Shown here piece after piece: positions 1 to 8,553 of a DNA stretch of 64,000 nt. A model generated the notes under the pieces. The model was not told the DNA's origin and did not search any database. It was given only the letters and a program-made list of their open reading frames with translations. The stretch covers positions 552,744 through 616,743 of the forward strand of contig NZ_CP029077.1 in the NCBI RefSeq assembly GCF_007993655.1, in the 5' to 3' direction. Positions within the stretch are counted from its first letter, which is position 1, and every line of letters begins with the position of its first letter. Source of the DNA: Candidatus Deianiraea vastatrix. Lineage in GTDB: Bacteria; Pseudomonadota; Alphaproteobacteria; Rickettsiales; Deianiraeaceae. The translations under genes and the position numbers were made by a program.

Positions 1-293
1 GCAATAATTAATATCAATATAATACCCTCTATAGCAGAAAAAACATTGCTTTCTTTTAATAAATATTTTGAAAGTAAAAACGCCCCACATCCACAGAGTA
101 ATAAAATATTACCAATGACGCTTTGTCTATTATTTTTAACAATTTCAACCAATTTGGCAAACAACCATTTCATTGAAAATCTCTGATCCTGATAAAAAAA
201 ATAGTATTTATCTGCAACAAAACAAGTTACAATATGCGGCATTAGTCTGCTTATAAAATAAAATATTATAAAACTTGTAACGCAAATCAACAT
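1..293 (-). CDS. Membrane protein, N-terminal part (runs off the window)
   Basis: An open reading frame starts with ATG at 293 and stays open to the left edge, giving 97 visible residues. The sequence is rich in Ile, Leu and Phe, with hydrophobic stretches at about residues 2-18, 59-78 and 86-97, so it is a multi-pass membrane protein. It starts 8 bases after the stop of the TPR gene on the same strand, so the two are probably co-transcribed. I do not recognise the family from this piece. Confidence 0.6.
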   Translation of the reverse strand, partial: MLICVTSFIIFYFISRLMPHIVTCFVADKYYFFYQDQRFSMKWLFAKLVEIVKNNRQSVIGNILLLCGCGAFLLSKYLLKESNVFSAIEGIILILII

Positions 294-301
294 ATCAAAA
301 T

Positions 302-1213
302 CTAACTCTTATTTCTAATATATTCCATTCTTTTTACAATTGGCTTCTTTTCAAGTAAAGTGTTTGACGACATTGTTGCTAAAGTTTGCTCATAATACAA
401 ATATGCATCTTTATATTTACCAATTTTATCCATAGTAATTGCCATATTGTATACATATAAGGCATTTGATGGCTCTATTTCAATCGATTTACCAAGATAA
501 AAAATTGCATCATCGTACTCATCCATAAAGCTATATATAGTTCCAATTTGCGCTAAAATAAAGGCGTTATTTGGATATTTTTCATTTATCTTCTTTAATT
601 CCGATATTGCATCTTTTGGAGATTTCGCCGATATTAACGTAATAACATTATTCTTTGCCGGATAATACTCGCTATCAACGTTTAATACATCCATATACCG
701 CTTTGTTGCTTCGTCATTTTGCCCAAGAAGCTGATAGCAAGTCGCAATACCAAAAAGTGCATCTATATTTTTCTGAGACTTAACAGACGCCTCTTTATAA
801 TACTCAAGAGCGGCCTCAATATTTCCTGTATTTAAACTATTATATGCGTCATCAAGAATCCGTTTTAAAATGGAAGCCTTTTCTTTGGTATTATCTAAAA
901 CAGTTCCACTTGGCAAATTAGCCCTGGAGCGCTTTTTTGATTGAAATTCATTTTGATTTTTTCTAGCATCAATTTCTTTAAATAATTCCTTTGGATCGTT
1001 TGAATCAACCTTGTTTTGCACTTTTTCATTTAATTCGCCACCAACATTGGTTTGATCTTGTTTTTGATTTGCATTGGATGATATTGCACTACCAACAATA
1101 TCTGCAATTTTCTCTTTAGCGATAGCATCATTTTTCTTAGCTTCCTGAGAGACATCCTCGGCAAATGCTGTACTTGAAATAAGAAATGTTAAAAAAATAG
1201 CTCTTAAAAACAT
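302..1213 (-). CDS. Periplasmic/secreted TPR-repeat protein
   Basis: 303 residues. Residues 1-18 form a signal peptide with an Ala-Phe-Ala cleavage site, so the protein is exported. Residues 20-110 are hydrophilic and Lys/Asn rich. From about 115 to 290 there are several tetratricopeptide repeats with the spaced Ala, Tyr and Gly residues typical of the fold (for example around ALEYYKEA and AIFYLGKSIEIEP). Such proteins usually scaffold envelope complexes; no partner can be named here. Its ATG overlaps the infC stop as TGATG, which implies translational coupling to the upstream initiation factor gene, an unusual pairing. Confidence 0.8.
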   Translation of the reverse strand: MFLRAIFLTFLISSTAFAEDVSQEAKKNDAIAKEKIADIVGSAISSNANQKQDQTNVGGELNEKVQNKVDSNDPKELFKEIDARKNQNEFQSKKRSRANLPSGTVLDNTKEKASILKRILDDAYNSLNTGNIEAALEYYKEASVKSQKNIDALFGIATCYQLLGQNDEATKRYMDVLNVDSEYYPAKNNVITLISAKSPKDAISELKKINEKYPNNAFILAQIGTIYSFMDEYDDAIFYLGKSIEIEPSNALYVYNMAITMDKIGKYKDAYLYYEQTLATMSSNTLLEKKPIVKRMEYIRNKS

Positions 1214-1752
1214 CAGGTTTTAGCAGAAAAACACATAAAAATTTGATTACCCATACTTGAAATATCTGAATCAATCTTTGCACATTCCTGCATATCGATT
1301 TTTATTTTTCCAAACATTTCAATACCTATATCTTTGTGATGATTTTGTCTGCCACGAAGAAGCATAACAAATTTCACTTTATCTCCATCTTCGATAAATT
1401 TTTTCGCATGATTTAGTTTAACATTATAGTCATGCTCGCCAATATTTACACCAATGCGTATTTCTTTGGTGTCAACTTTTTTAGTATTTTTTCTCTTTTC
1501 AATCTCTTTTTTTTGCAATTCGTAACGCATTTTACCAAAATTTGCTATCTTGCAAACAGGTGGCTCTGAATTTGGAGATATTTCAATCAAATCAAGCTTA
1601 AATTCCCCAGCCTTTAACAAAGCCTCTTCACGAGATAATATGCCAAGTGCATTGCCATCTGAGTCAATAACACGAACACTCTTTGCTACAATCTGATTAT
1701 TTATCTTATAAGATATATTAATTTTTACTTTACTGGATATAACAAAAAACAC
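1213..1752 (-). CDS. infC: Translation initiation factor IF-3
   Basis: 179 residues, the usual IF-3 length. The N-domain signature (YKINNQI, then VRVIDSDG and GILSREEAL) and the linker and C-domain (KEIRIGVNIGEHDY, KFIEDGDKVKF, LRGRQNHH) are all visible. IF-3 binds the 30S subunit, proofreads the initiator tRNA and start codon, and prevents premature 50S joining. The first start is GTG at 1752; an unusual ATT/ATA start a few codons downstream is possible, since infC starts are often non-canonical. The rpmI and rplT genes that normally follow infC are absent; a TPR gene follows instead. Confidence 0.93.
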   Translation of the reverse strand: MFFVISSKVKINISYKINNQIVAKSVRVIDSDGNALGILSREEALLKAGEFKLDLIEISPNSEPPVCKIANFGKMRYELQKKEIEKRKNTKKVDTKEIRIGVNIGEHDYNVKLNHAKKFIEDGDKVKFVMLLRGRQNHHKDIGIEMFGKIKIDMQECAKIDSDISSMGNQIFMCFSAKT

Positions 1753-1841
1753 AAGTTAACCCATCTGTAACATTATTTATTTATTTTTCAAGTTTTATTT
1801 ATATAAAATTAAATTTTTTCAAACAATAAAAGAAAAACCTT

Positions 1842-2186
1842 TTACATCCAGGATTTATATTTTTTTACAACCAAAAAAACTCCATTTGAAATAGCACTTC
1901 TTATGCTATTTAGTTGGGTATATGCAAATTTAGTACCAGAAGAATTTGGAATATGATTAATTTGCCAATTGAACTTTTTTTGATTTGTAGGAATTTCTGA
2001 AGACGCATTATGTAACCAAGCATGCCACTCAGCTGGAACCTTGCTAGCCTCTGGAATCCCGTAATATAAGCAAAATCTAGAACCTGTTTTTTTATCTACA
2101 AAATATTGATTTTCATATTCATCCACTCCAACTTTTTTACATCTCCTAAGTCTTAATTTCATTATCATAGTATATATTTTAAACAT
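1842..2186 (-). CDS. NDUFA12-family complex I accessory protein
   Basis: 114 residues. The signature VPAEWHAWLH, preceded by a GVDEYENQYF stretch and an aromatic-rich CLYYGIPEAS segment, marks the NDUFA12/B17.2 family of NADH:ubiquinone oxidoreductase. In alphaproteobacteria and mitochondria this is a small peripheral subunit of complex I. The ATG at 2162 (MKLRLRRCKK) is a likelier start than the first one, because family members begin shortly before the VGxD motif. It is a single gene here, away from any nuo operon. The family is nearly restricted to alphaproteobacteria and mitochondria, which supports the taxonomic reading. Confidence 0.85.
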   Translation of the reverse strand: MFKIYTMIMKLRLRRCKKVGVDEYENQYFVDKKTGSRFCLYYGIPEASKVPAEWHAWLHNASSEIPTNQKKFNWQINHIPNSSGTKFAYTQLNSIRSAISNGVFLVVKKYKSWM

Positions 2187-2328
2187 AGCAATAAGAAAAT
2201 CATGTAATTCTATTTAAATATTTTTAAGAATCAACAGTTTTTTACACTAATGTTTATGATATAATAAAAAATCTTGACTATTATAAATAACGGTGAAATT
2301 ATATTTCGTAATAGATGTGTATAATTAT

Positions 2329-3534
2329 ATGAAAATTGCTAGTTGTGGCTTTATAAAAAACAAAAACCTTATAACTAAAGAAAGGGTGATTGATATACTA
2401 CTAAATGATAAAAAATGGCAGGAAATAATAGATACAATAAACAATCAGGAATCTCTTAATCTTGTAACCAAGGCTGCAAATAATATATTGACATCTGGTG
2501 CACAAAATATCGTTATTGTTGGCATAGGTGGATCAATTCTTGCAGCAAGAGCTATATATGAATATGCGAAATATGAACTAAAGCTGGATCGTTCAATTCA
2601 TTTTTTAGATAATTTAACCAGCAATTTTGACACAAATTCATTGCCAAAAGATGCCTTTTTCATTTTCATAAGCAAATCTGGCAAAACGATAGAAACATTA
2701 ACTCAAATGTGCTATATAATAAATCATCTTAGTAAATCTTCTGTAAATATTTCAAAACATTGCCTCTTAATTACTCAAAATAACAATAGCGAAATGGGAA
2801 AAATTGCACATAAAAACAATATTTCAATACTTCCATGGAGCGCAGATATATCTGGAAGATTTTCATGTTTTTCAAATAATTCAAATTTAATTAGCATTTT
2901 ATGTGGAATTAATATAAAAGATATTTTCTCAAATCTAACAAAGTATATAAATACATTAATAAATAACGAACAATTTATCGATAATATAAATCTATCACTC
3001 AATAGCGTTGAACAAAAATGCTCGTCAAATATTTTAATGACATACGATTCTAGATTGTCATTTTTTATAGATTGGTACATACAAATTTGGTCTGAAAGCC
3101 TTGGAAAAGAAAATATTGGAACTATGCCATCGGCTGCACTTGGACCAATCGATCAACACAGTAAATTGCAACTTTTTCTTGACGGACCAAAAGATAAAAT
3201 ATTTACAATTTTTGCAAATCACGCAAAGAAAAATGAGGTAAGTTTAGACTGGAATTTATTTGATGATTGCAATATAGATTATATTAAAAATAATTCAATT
3301 GACGAAATAATACATGCATCTTTTTATGGAACATATCAGTCAATGGTAATGAAAAACTTACCCGTTCGTATCGTAGAATACGATCCAAAAATATCATTTA
3401 TATTTGAAATAATGGCATATAGCATGATTGAAACAATAATAGCATGTCATTTTTTTAATGTCAATCCATACAATCAACCAGCGGTTGAAAAATCAAAGGA
3501 AATATTATATAATGAATTAAACAAGAAGCTATAA
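2329..3534 (+). CDS. pgi: Glucose-6-phosphate isomerase
   Basis: About 401 residues from ATG 2329, clearly shorter than the 540-residue enterobacterial form. The sugar isomerase domains are visible: the first has GIGGSILAARAIYEY and ISKSGKTIETL (phosphate-binding Ser/Thr loop), then ADISGRFS and the second-domain GPIDQHSKLQL. The enzyme interconverts glucose-6-P and fructose-6-P in the cytoplasm. A GTG at 2293 extends the frame, but a TTGACT box at 2274-2279 overlaps that start, so ATG 2329 is preferred. The next gene, birA, begins 1 base after its stop, so they share a transcript. Confidence 0.88.
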   Translation: MKIASCGFIKNKNLITKERVIDILLNDKKWQEIIDTINNQESLNLVTKAANNILTSGAQNIVIVGIGGSILAARAIYEYAKYELKLDRSIHFLDNLTSNFDTNSLPKDAFFIFISKSGKTIETLTQMCYIINHLSKSSVNISKHCLLITQNNNSEMGKIAHKNNISILPWSADISGRFSCFSNNSNLISILCGINIKDIFSNLTKYINTLINNEQFIDNINLSLNSVEQKCSSNILMTYDSRLSFFIDWYIQIWSESLGKENIGTMPSAALGPIDQHSKLQLFLDGPKDKIFTIFANHAKKNEVSLDWNLFDDCNIDYIKNNSIDEIIHASFYGTYQSMVMKNLPVRIVEYDPKISFIFEIMAYSMIETIIACHFFNVNPYNQPAVEKSKEILYNELNKKL

Positions 3535-3535
3535 T

Positions 3536-4228
3536 ATGGATATTATATTTCATGATGAAATTAATAGCACGCAAACGCTTGCAAAACAAATGCTACAAGA
3601 CGGAAAAATTAGCAAAAATACATTAATATATACACAAAATCAAACATCTGGCTTTGGTAGAAAAAATAATGCTTGGCATCATAGCAAGGGAAATCTTGCA
3701 ATGTCTTTTATTGTAAAAATTGATGAATTACCTTATCCGTATTCCATTATTTGTGGATATATTGTTGCAAATGTATTAGAAAAATATAACATCGATGTAA
3801 AAATCAAATGGCCAAACGATTTAATGTTAAACGATGGAAAACTTGGCGGAATAATAACAACAATTGAAAACTACGGCAATAATAAATATTGCATATTTGG
3901 TATAGGAATTAATCTTGTTGCAAACCCAGATATATCTGAATATAAAACGGTAAATATAAAAAATATATGTAAAAAAGAAATAAATTTCCAAGATCTTGCA
4001 AAGGAAATATCTGAAAATATTTACAACGCAATAAATCTTAATCAATTAAATAATATTATACAAAATATTAACAATATAGCATATAAAATAGGTGAAAAAT
4101 GTGAATATATGAATAATATATATACATTTTTAAAAATTGCAACAAATGGAAATGCAATATTAATAGATAAACTTGACAAAGAAGTAATTGTTGCAGAAAC
4201 TCAAAATAGTATTAATTTTAATATTTAA
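3536..4228 (+). CDS. birA: Biotin--protein ligase (BirA, no DNA-binding domain)
   Basis: 230 residues, catalytic module only. Motifs in order: NSTQTLAK near the start, TSGFGRKNNAW (the biotinyl-AMP loop, normally GRGRRGRxW), and KWPNDLMLNDGKLGGI (catalytic Lys-Trp-Pro-Asn). It attaches biotin to the carboxyl carrier subunit of acetyl-CoA carboxylase. The N-terminal helix-turn-helix of regulatory BirA is missing, so it is not expected to repress biotin genes. bioB lies far away at 43 kb. Its stop overlaps the stop of the convergent downstream gene by about 4 bases. Confidence 0.88.
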   Translation: MDIIFHDEINSTQTLAKQMLQDGKISKNTLIYTQNQTSGFGRKNNAWHHSKGNLAMSFIVKIDELPYPYSIICGYIVANVLEKYNIDVKIKWPNDLMLNDGKLGGIITTIENYGNNKYCIFGIGINLVANPDISEYKTVNIKNICKKEINFQDLAKEISENIYNAINLNQLNNIIQNINNIAYKIGEKCEYMNNIYTFLKIATNGNAILIDKLDKEVIVAETQNSINFNI

Positions 4229-5361
4229 TTTGACGACGATCTTTTTGCAGATTCAGCAATTCTTTTTAAATCTATTCTATTTTTTTCCTGATCTGTTTTA
4301 ACAGCATTAAATAAAATCATTGGTTGCTTTACATCCATGATGCCTATATCAAATATCAAATAATCCTGCTTATTAGATAAAAATGTAAGTTTATGTTTAA
4401 CTTTTTTATCTTCTTTTAGCCAATCTTTATTAAGCATTACCGATATTTTATCGCCAGCTCTAAGCCTCATCATAATATGCTCAAGACCGTATGGTATATA
4501 ACCCTCGCCTATATTAATTGTGTGTTCAAATTCTGGAACAAAAACACTGCCATCAAGATTTGTAACCCTTATTCTTGCCTGTATTGATGAATTACAAACA
4601 ACATTTTCACCAAAACCTCTTGCAATGTAAAATATTCTTGGCTCAAAGTCGCCAATTTGAAAAGATTTATCTATTTCATTAAAAATAATAGAATACGAAA
4701 CAAGCTCACTATTTATCTTAGGCTTTAAATTTTCTATTTCCTGTGATGGTTTGTTTAGAAAAAATAGCTCACTAATAGGAATAATTGCGTCATATTGAAA
4801 TTTCGTTGTCATCTTATGCATGGCTTTTTCAAGACCAAGCGGCAAAGTAAAATCTCCTAATTTAAAATCAATATCCGATTTGAAAAAACTCTCACCTTTT
4901 CCATTAAAAGCCTCAATGTTTGCGTTAATATTTGCGCCACACAATGGTATAAATCGACCATTTTTTAAAAAATCTTGAGTTGGTTTATCCTCCCTCTTTA
5001 CAACAATAATAGTACCACCTGATTCATTGCTTAATTTTGTATTTACATGAACAGGCATGTTGTCTATACCAATTGCTTTTATAACTTTCGTAATTGTTAA
5101 TACAGTCTCCTTGCCTTCTTTGATAGCATTTTGCACTTTTGATAAAACGCTTTCTGTATTAACATTTTTTTCAATTGATTTAAAAAGTGTATTTACTATT
5201 ACAGCATTTAAAACAAAGTATATAACGCACAAAGTAACAACAAGTCTTAAATGCAAGAATTTATAAAGTTTTATCAATATTGCCGTAATTTTTATACCAA
5301 TATCGGATTTTGCAAAGACTTTAATATTTACAAAAATTTTCCTTAATATCTCTTTAATCAT
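4225..5361 (-). CDS. Inner-membrane protein with two FKBP-like domains
   Basis: 378 residues. One strong hydrophobic segment lies at about 38-60 (LRLVVTLCVIYFVLNAVIV), leaving a large probable periplasmic region. Two stretches resemble the FKBP core (the pattern F-x-LG-x-x-x-x-P-x-G-x-E-x-x-x-x-x-M): one at about 140-205 (FKLGDFTLPLGLEKAMHKM) and one at about 258-325 (INIGEGYIPYGLEHIMMRL). The usual IPxxLAYG end of FKBP is not preserved, so peptidyl-prolyl isomerase activity may be lost and a chaperone role is equally possible. The FKBP assignment is my inference from motif spacing. Confidence 0.6.
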   Translation of the reverse strand: MIKEILRKIFVNIKVFAKSDIGIKITAILIKLYKFLHLRLVVTLCVIYFVLNAVIVNTLFKSIEKNVNTESVLSKVQNAIKEGKETVLTITKVIKAIGIDNMPVHVNTKLSNESGGTIIVVKREDKPTQDFLKNGRFIPLCGANINANIEAFNGKGESFFKSDIDFKLGDFTLPLGLEKAMHKMTTKFQYDAIIPISELFFLNKPSQEIENLKPKINSELVSYSIIFNEIDKSFQIGDFEPRIFYIARGFGENVVCNSSIQARIRVTNLDGSVFVPEFEHTINIGEGYIPYGLEHIMMRLRAGDKISVMLNKDWLKEDKKVKHKLTFLSNKQDYLIFDIGIMDVKQPMILFNAVKTDQEKNRIDLKRIAESAKRSSSN

Positions 5362-5364
5362 ATT

Positions 5365-6348
5365 CTAACTAACACTTGCAACAACACAACCAGTAATTCT
5401 TTTTGCCTCTATATCAGCGTGAGCATTTGGAATTGCACTAAAATTATAACGACTAATATTTGTCAATATTGCACCTTTTTTAAAAGCATCAAACAGCTCA
5501 TGAGCCGATAAAACAAGCTCATTTCTGTTACTTTTATAAAGCTCAAATCTTGGCCTTGTAAAAAATAATGACTTTGCATCCAGTATATTTGGCTCAAATG
5601 ATGTAATATTTCCAGAAGCATTACCAAATGAAATATACGTTCCAAAAACATGCAAACTTTTTATGCAAAAATTAAAAGTATCCTTTCCTATTGCATCATA
5701 TACGGAATTAACACCAAATTTATCAGTAAATTGCTCAACTTTATCAAGAGCTTCTTGTTCATTTTTATAGTTTACAACAATATCACATCCAGCAGACATT
5801 GCGGAATCTTTTTTAGAATCACTGCCAACAACACCAATGACTTTTATACCAGAATATTTTGCCCACCTTGCTATAATTTGCCCAACTCCACTTCCAGCTC
5901 CAGTTACCATTATAATATGATTTTTTCTGGGAATATGAGTTCGAAACAACATAGTATGTGCCGCCAATCCTTTTCTAAGAATTGCACATGCAGACTCATC
6001 AGATATTTCATCTGGAATTCCAACACAATAATTTGCATTCAAAACTCTCATTTGACAATATGCACCAAGATTTGCAAAGGCATATCCAACTCTTTGTCCA
6101 ACTTTAAATTTAGTCACACTACTACCAACTTTTACTATCGTTCCAACCCCTTCAAGTCCAATAACAGGATTTTTCTCATCATTTTTTAATTCACTAAGCC
6201 CCCTACGAACCAATATATCGTCAAAATTAACCCCTACATATGTATGTTTAACGCATACATCATCTTTACCCATAGTTTTTGGTTGATCTATTTCTTTTTC
6301 AACTAAATTAGTCGGATCGCCTGCTTTTTTTAAGATTATTCCACGCAT
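5365..6348 (-). CDS. NADPH:quinone oxidoreductase, zinc-free MDR family
   Basis: 327 residues, the family's usual size. The N-terminal GroES-like half has GVNFDDILVRRGL and PVIGLEGVGTIVKVG; the Rossmann half has VTGAGSGVGQIIARWAK (the GxGxxGx nucleotide motif) followed by VIGVVGS. The zinc-binding cysteines of alcohol dehydrogenases are absent, which points to the quinone oxidoreductase (Qor, zeta-crystallin) branch. It probably reduces quinones or reactive enones with NADPH in the cytoplasm. It lies 3 bases before the FKBP-like membrane protein gene on the same strand. Confidence 0.85.
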   Translation of the reverse strand: MRGIILKKAGDPTNLVEKEIDQPKTMGKDDVCVKHTYVGVNFDDILVRRGLSELKNDEKNPVIGLEGVGTIVKVGSSVTKFKVGQRVGYAFANLGAYCQMRVLNANYCVGIPDEISDESACAILRKGLAAHTMLFRTHIPRKNHIIMVTGAGSGVGQIIARWAKYSGIKVIGVVGSDSKKDSAMSAGCDIVVNYKNEQEALDKVEQFTDKFGVNSVYDAIGKDTFNFCIKSLHVFGTYISFGNASGNITSFEPNILDAKSLFFTRPRFELYKSNRNELVLSAHELFDAFKKGAILTNISRYNFSAIPNAHADIEAKRITGCVVASVS

Positions 6349-6479
6349 AAAATAACTATTAAATATGAATTCATACTAGATGAAAAAACTAAAAAAATAT
6401 AAATCAAGTAAAAATAAAGATATTTCTTGAAAATTATTTTTTTACATATTCAAGTCATTGAAAGTGATACTTATTTTAT

Positions 6480-7484
6480 ATGTTTTTAAACATAAACTCA
6501 TACGCGAAACTTAATCTATTCTTAAGTATTTACGGTCTTACCGAAGATAAAACACGGCATAATATATCTTCTTTAATGACATATGTAGATATATGCGATA
6601 AAATATCCATTACAACCAAAAGATATGGCGATGGAGTAAGTATCAATTTTGGCGGAATATTTGCTCATAAAATATCTCAATACACTGGAAATTCAGTTGA
6701 AAATAATACAATAATAAAAACTTTAAAACTAATTTCAGATGAGTATGACCTATCTATCGATCTTGATATTTATCTTGAAAAGAATATTCCAGTTGCATCT
6801 GGCATGGGCGGTGGGTCTTCTAACGCAGCAGCAATGATAAAATTTTGCGATAAATTTTATGGACTTGAAATGACGCAAGATGAGAAAATAAATATTGCAA
6901 GAGAAATTGGTGCAGATGTTTCATTCTTTTTACAAAACTCGTCAGCAGTTTGCTCTGGCATAGGGGATGTTGTAAATCCAATATATTTTGATGATGCAAT
7001 ATGTAAAAAAAGCGTATTGGTAATTGATTTAATGGAAAAGGTTTCAACTGCAAAAATATATTCTTCATATGACCAATTAAATCTTTCACAACAGGATGAA
7101 GAGATAATGAATAAAAATAATAATTTAATAGCATTAAGTTTGGTTAATCTTTCAAAGTTAAATAAAATTGCAGATATGGAGCAATTAATAAGGCTTAATA
7201 AAATGACGAACAACCTTATCCAAAGTGATAAAATATTATATAAAACAAAGAATGCAATTGCAAAAATTGCAGAAAATTCATCTGATGGTTTAATAAAATT
7301 TGACATAACGGGTGCTGGCTCTGCTGCTTATTTAATATACGAAAATCCACTTTTTGCTAGAAGAGCACTAACAAATGCACAAACTATGTTCCCTGGTATT
7401 TTTGCAAAAATAACAACAATAATGCCAGATTTGCATGATAGTGCAAATTTACAAAAATGCGGAGTATATCAAAATTGCGCGTAA
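6480..7484 (+). CDS. ispE: 4-(cytidine 5'-diphospho)-2-C-methyl-D-erythritol kinase
   Basis: 334 residues, slightly longer than the usual 280-300. The N-terminus has the family start SYAKLNLFLSIYG, and the GHMP kinase ATP loop is PVASGMGGGSSNAAAMI at about residues 104-120. The third GHMP motif appears as DITGAGSAAYLI near residue 275. The enzyme phosphorylates CDP-methylerythritol in the non-mevalonate pathway to isopentenyl diphosphate. It is a single gene between divergent qor and convergent rfbB. There is no visible ribosome-binding site in the A/T-rich leader. Confidence 0.92.
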   Translation: MFLNINSYAKLNLFLSIYGLTEDKTRHNISSLMTYVDICDKISITTKRYGDGVSINFGGIFAHKISQYTGNSVENNTIIKTLKLISDEYDLSIDLDIYLEKNIPVASGMGGGSSNAAAMIKFCDKFYGLEMTQDEKINIAREIGADVSFFLQNSSAVCSGIGDVVNPIYFDDAICKKSVLVIDLMEKVSTAKIYSSYDQLNLSQQDEEIMNKNNNLIALSLVNLSKLNKIADMEQLIRLNKMTNNLIQSDKILYKTKNAIAKIAENSSDGLIKFDITGAGSAAYLIYENPLFARRALTNAQTMFPGIFAKITTIMPDLHDSANLQKCGVYQNCA

Positions 7485-7555
7485 AGAAGTTAGCAATAAT
7501 GACTAAATTCCCCATTGACACATTACCTAGCTTTTTATTTAAAATAAAAGATTTG

Positions 7556-8545
7556 CTAAACTAGCATTGAAACTATTTTGTCAATTGCAAGCTTGAAATC
7601 TGTGACACTATGTTTAAAACCAAGCTCTTTTTTTGCCTTTTCTGATGAGACTGAATATCTTATATCATGCCCTGCTCTATCCTTAACAAATGTTATTAAA
7701 TCTTCATATTTTCCTTGTTTTCTTGGGAAGATTTCGTTCATGGCTTTACAAATTGCCTGCACCACTTCAAGAGTATTTTTTTCACAATCACCGCCAAAGC
7801 AATAGGTTTCGCCAATTTTACCCTTTTCCATGGCAAGTAATACTCCAGCACAGTGATCATCAACCCATATCCAGTCACGAACGGCGGTTCCATTTCCATA
7901 AACAGGAATTTTTTGCTCATTTTTACACGCCATAATTGTTTTTGGGATCAGCTTTTCTATATGCTGACGAGGTCCGTAGTTATTTGAGCAATTTGTTGTA
8001 ACGCATGGAAGCCCGTATGTATGCACAAAGCTTCGAACTATGTGGTCAGATGCCGCTTTTGACGCAGAATATGGTGAATTTGGCGCATAAGGCGTGTTTT
8101 CATCGAATTTTTTCCCATCGCCAAGCTGCAAAGTTCCATAAACTTCATCCGTTGAAACATGCAAAAAGCGAAAATTGCTTTTGTCTAAGAGGCTTTCAAA
8201 ATATTGCCTGCACGCAAGAAGTAAGTTAAATGTTCCAGTGACATTGGTGTCAATAAAAATTCTTGGATTTGAAATCGAATTATCAACATGGCTTTCAGCT
8301 GCGAAATTAAAAACTCTGTCTATATTATTTTCAGATAAAAACTTTAAAACGAGCTCTTTATCGCCTATATCACCTTTTACAAAAGTGATTTTGTCTTTAA
8401 TTTCCAATAGATTTTCAAGATTTGCGGCGTAAGTTAGTGCGTCAAGGACGACAATGTTACTATCTGGATATTTTGCAAGATACATGTGGGCGAAATTACT
8501 CCCAATAAAACCAGCAGCACCTGTGATTAAAGCGTTTTTTGACAT
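7556..8545 (-). CDS. rfbB: dTDP-glucose 4,6-dehydratase
   Basis: 329 residues, full length. The Rossmann start ALITGAAGFIGSNFAHMYL binds NAD; the Thr-Asp-Glu catalytic motif is HVSTDEVYGTL; YSASKAASDH carries the Tyr-x-x-x-Lys pair; YGPRQHIEKLIPKTI is typical of RmlB. It converts dTDP-glucose to dTDP-4-keto-6-deoxyglucose. That product is the substrate for the FdtA/QdtA-type isomerase remnant and the FdtB/QdtB-type aminotransferase at 20-23.6 kb, so this gene probably belongs to the same pathway. rfbA, C and D are not in the window. Confidence 0.93.
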   Translation of the reverse strand: MSKNALITGAAGFIGSNFAHMYLAKYPDSNIVVLDALTYAANLENLLEIKDKITFVKGDIGDKELVLKFLSENNIDRVFNFAAESHVDNSISNPRIFIDTNVTGTFNLLLACRQYFESLLDKSNFRFLHVSTDEVYGTLQLGDGKKFDENTPYAPNSPYSASKAASDHIVRSFVHTYGLPCVTTNCSNNYGPRQHIEKLIPKTIMACKNEQKIPVYGNGTAVRDWIWVDDHCAGVLLAMEKGKIGETYCFGGDCEKNTLEVVQAICKAMNEIFPRKQGKYEDLITFVKDRAGHDIRYSVSSEKAKKELGFKHSVTDFKLAIDKIVSMLV

Positions 8546-8553
8546 AAAACAAA

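Noticed and set aside
7484-7556. A/T-rich near-palindrome between ispE and rfbB as a bidirectional terminator
   Set aside because: The pairing needs bulges and leaves almost no loop, so it is not a credible hairpin.
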